A stretch of DNA of 18,157 bases from Burkholderiales bacterium (GTDB lineage: Bacteria; Pseudomonadota; Gammaproteobacteria; Burkholderiales; Casimicrobiaceae): the NCBI GenBank assembly GCA_025354075.1, contig JANXNO010000359.1:1-18157 (forward strand), written 5' to 3'. The notes under the pieces are model-generated. The model made no database searches. It saw only the letters and a program-made list of their open reading frames with translations, and was not told the origin of the DNA. How positions within the stretch are numbered: position 1 is the first letter of the stretch; each line of letters begins with the position of its first letter. Positions 16,308-18,157 of the stretch are shown piece after piece. The position numbers were made by a program, and so were the translations under genes.

Positions 16308-17951
16308 ATGCTCGAATACTTCACCCCATTCAACGGCCTGCTAGCAGGCGCCATCCTCGCTGTGCTTGCCATTGGCGTGTGGATTGGCAGTCGCCGGACG
16401 CGACGAACGCTGCGCACGCTCACGGATGCCACCCGCTCGCTTTCGCAGGGGGACTTTCAAGTTGAGGTGCCGATTCGTTCGCGCGGTCCCGCTGGCGAGC
16501 TGGCGCGTGCGTTTAACGAAATGGCTCATCAGCTCGCGGCCAGCCGTGCGCAGATCACCAACTACCAAAAGTCGCTTGAGTCCCGCGTGCGTGAGCGCAC
16601 CAAGGAACTGCATACCGCGACGCAACGCGCGGTACAAATCGCACAAACAGATCCGCTCACCGGTCTGCCCAACCGGCTGTTGTTTCGCACCAAACTTGAA
16701 GAAGCGATCAAAACTGCGGCCGCCGACAAAAGCCGTATTGCCGTGCTGTTTGTCGATCTTGATTTTTTCAAGAACTTTAACGACAGTCTGGGCCATGACG
16801 CGGGCGATGATGTGTTGCGCACCGCCGGTGCACGACTCAAGGACGCCGTCCGCCAGGACGACGTGGTAGCCCGTTTTGGCGGTGACGAATTCGTGGTGCT
16901 GATCACCCGCCTTGAGGCGCAGCACGCCGCTCACGTAGCTTTGACGGTTGCGGAGGACATCATCGAGGCGCTGGGGCAGCCGATCGAGGTGTCAAACACC
17001 CGTCGCAACATGCCCGCGTGTGTCGGTATTGCGCTCTATCCGCAGGATGGCGCGGACGCCAGCGAGCTGATGAAAAATGCCGACACGGCGATGTATGCGG
17101 CCAAGCAGGCTGGGCGTAATCGCATTGAGCACTTTTCCGGAGGCTCAAGCCGTCAGCAGGCACAGCGAACCCAGTTTGAAACCGACATCCGGCGCGGTAT
17201 TTCGGCAGGTGAATTTTTTCTGATGTTTCAACCGCAGGTTGATGCGGCAACGGGATCGCCCACTGGTCTGGAAGCGCTGCTGCGCTGGCGGCATCACACG
17301 CGGGGCCTGATCCAGCCGGGCGACTTCATCACCGTGGCGGAAGAAAGCGGCATCATCAATCCGCTGGGCCAACGCGCGCTGGAGATGGCGTGTGAGCAGT
17401 TTAAGGTCTGGCAGTCACAGGACATTCACCCACGCATTTCAGTGAATGTATCGGCGCGCCAGTTGCAGGATCCGAACTGGCTCAAATCAGTTGATACCGT
17501 GATCCAGAAAACCGGTATTCCCCCGCAGTACCTTGATCTTGAAATCACCGAATCAATGCTCGTCGGCAACCCGCAAAACGTGATCGATACGCTCGACACC
17601 CTGGGGCAGATGGGCGTGACGCTGACACTGGATGACTTTGGCACCGGCTACTCAAGCCTGTCTTACCTGACACGGCTGCCGTTTCACACCATCAAAATTG
17701 ACCGCAGCTTTATTCAGCACATCGACGAGAAGCCGCGCCGTGGCATCGTACAGGCCATCGTCGCCATTGCCCACACGCTCGGTATGCGCGTCATCGCAGA
17801 AGGCGTCGAAACGCCGCTGCAGCTATCCATCATCCGCGACATCGGCTGCGAAGAAATCCAGGGCTTCTATCTGTCAAAACCGCTGGAAGCGCACGCCATC
17901 GAAGCCTGGTGGCGAACGCAGATTGATAACGTAGGCTTGATGACGCTTTAA
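16308..17951 (+). CDS. Membrane-anchored diguanylate cyclase/phosphodiesterase (HAMP-GGDEF-EAL)
   Basis: The product has 547 residues from the ATG at 16308 (a GTG directly before it would add one). One N-terminal membrane helix (about 10-28) is followed by a HAMP-like segment (about 30-82) and a short coiled coil (about 83-112), with no periplasmic sensor domain. The GGDEF domain (about 113-278, numbering from GTG) has [10 protein letters not shown] and an intact FGGDEF (191-196). The inhibitory RxxD site (RQDD, 183-186) stands the usual five residues before it. The EAL domain (about 290-540) has [45 protein letters not shown] and QGF, so the metal and catalytic residues look complete. It may make or degrade cyclic di-GMP. 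It begins 24 nt after the fumarase stop without a clear Shine-Dalgarno. Its stop overlaps dcd. Confidence 0.95.
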   Translation: MLEYFTPFNGLLAGAILAVLAIGVWIGSRRTRRTLRTLTDATRSLSQGDFQVEVPIRSRGPAGELARAFNEMAHQLAASRAQITNYQKSLESRVRERTKELHTATQRAVQIAQTDPLTGLPNRLLFRTKLEEAIKTAAADKSRIAVLFVDLDFFKNFNDSLGHDAGDDVLRTAGARLKDAVRQDDVVARFGGDEFVVLITRLEAQHAAHVALTVAEDIIEALGQPIEVSNTRRNMPACVGIALYPQDGADASELMKNADTAMYAAKQAGRNRIEHFSGGSSRQQAQRTQFETDIRRGISAGEFFLMFQPQVDAATGSPTGLEALLRWRHHTRGLIQPGDFITVAEESGIINPLGQRALEMACEQFKVWQSQDIHPRISVNVSARQLQDPNWLKSVDTVIQKTGIPPQYLDLEITESMLVGNPQNVIDTLDTLGQMGVTLTLDDFGTGYSSLSYLTRLPFHTIKIDRSFIQHIDEKPRRGIVQAIVAIAHTLGMRVIAEGVETPLQLSIIRDIGCEEIQGFYLSKPLEAHAIEAWWRTQIDNVGLMTL

Positions 17952-18157
17952 GCGCGCGGCAAGGTAACGCCGCTCTGCCCCTGATACTTGCCGCCGCGAT
18001 CTTTGTATGAGGTGCCACACACTTCGTCGCTCTCAAAAAACAGCACCTGCGCGCAGCCCTCACCGGCGTAAATTTTTGCCGGCAACGGTGTGGTGTTCGA
18101 GAACTCCAGGGTCACATAGCCTTCCCATTCGGGCTCAAACGGCGTCACGTTGACGAT
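17948..18157 (-). CDS. dcd: dCTP deaminase (C-terminal part, cut by window edge)
   Basis: The last 69 residues are visible, and the gene runs in from the window's right edge. The stretch begins [19 protein letters not shown] and continues [37 protein letters not shown] and VTLPRA at the end. This is the characteristic C-terminus of the trimeric Dcd that deaminates dCTP to dUTP for thymidylate synthesis. KYQGQ belongs to the C-terminal lid over the nucleotide. The stop TAA (17950-17948) and the stop of the convergent GGDEF-EAL gene (17949-17951) share the palindrome TTAA, so the genes overlap by 4 bp with no terminator between them. Confidence 0.95.
   Translation of the reverse strand: MVNVTPFEPEWEGYVTLEFSNTTPLPAKIYAGEGCAQVLFFESDEVCGTSYKDRGGKYQGQSGVTLPRA

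Overview
This window looks like chromosomal DNA of a GC-rich betaproteobacterium. The evidence is the protein sequences themselves: a RibB protein with a degenerate RibA-like tail, a 448-residue isocitrate lyase, a one-chain [4Fe-4S] fumarase, and an acs gene followed by a DUF4212/VC_2705-type symporter pair. Nearly everything is recognisable core or near-core metabolism. I found no prophage, transposase, CRISPR array, tRNA or rRNA.

Layout. 1-1985 (minus): a riboflavin/antitermination cluster, ribBA (RibBX-like) - ribH - nusB, with nusB cut by the window edge. 2066-2836 (plus): a divergent spermidine-synthase-like protein. 2837-3118: a REPIN-like inverted pair and the aceA terminator. 3119-4465 (minus): isocitrate lyase aceA, with a spaced inverted repeat in its upstream region. 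4943-6580 (minus): a two-gene periplasmic electron-transfer operon, a monohaem cytochrome c and an FccB-type flavoprotein, closed by a terminator at 4892-4922. 6581-6994: a non-coding stretch with nested inverted repeats. 6995-8371 (minus): purB, divergent from a glutathione S-transferase (8503-9117, plus). 9132-9162: a bidirectional terminator. 9167-13672 (minus): acs, a DUF4212 small membrane subunit and a large sodium/solute symporter. 14059-17951 (plus): a UPF0114/YqhA membrane protein, class I fumarase and a GGDEF-EAL protein. 17948-18157 (minus): the 3' end of dcd, overlapping the GGDEF-EAL stop.

How the genes fit together. Carboxylate uptake (symporter pair), acetyl-CoA formation (Acs), the glyoxylate shunt (AceA) and the TCA step at fumarate (Fum) form a theme of growth on acetate or other C2 compounds. 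The cytochrome/flavoprotein pair suggests periplasmic oxidation of sulfide or a related sulfur compound. The remaining genes are housekeeping (riboflavin, purine and pyrimidine nucleotide synthesis, NusB) or signalling (GGDEF-EAL).

I did not find a clearly new multi-gene system. The points most worth checking are the large symporter gene, which has no ordinary start codon but an ATA placed correctly behind a strong Shine-Dalgarno; the EF-hand-like loop inside that symporter; the loss of the zinc cysteines in the RibA-like half of RibBA; and several non-coding inverted repeats (2845-2911, 4513-4543, 6737-6827, 2062-2076).
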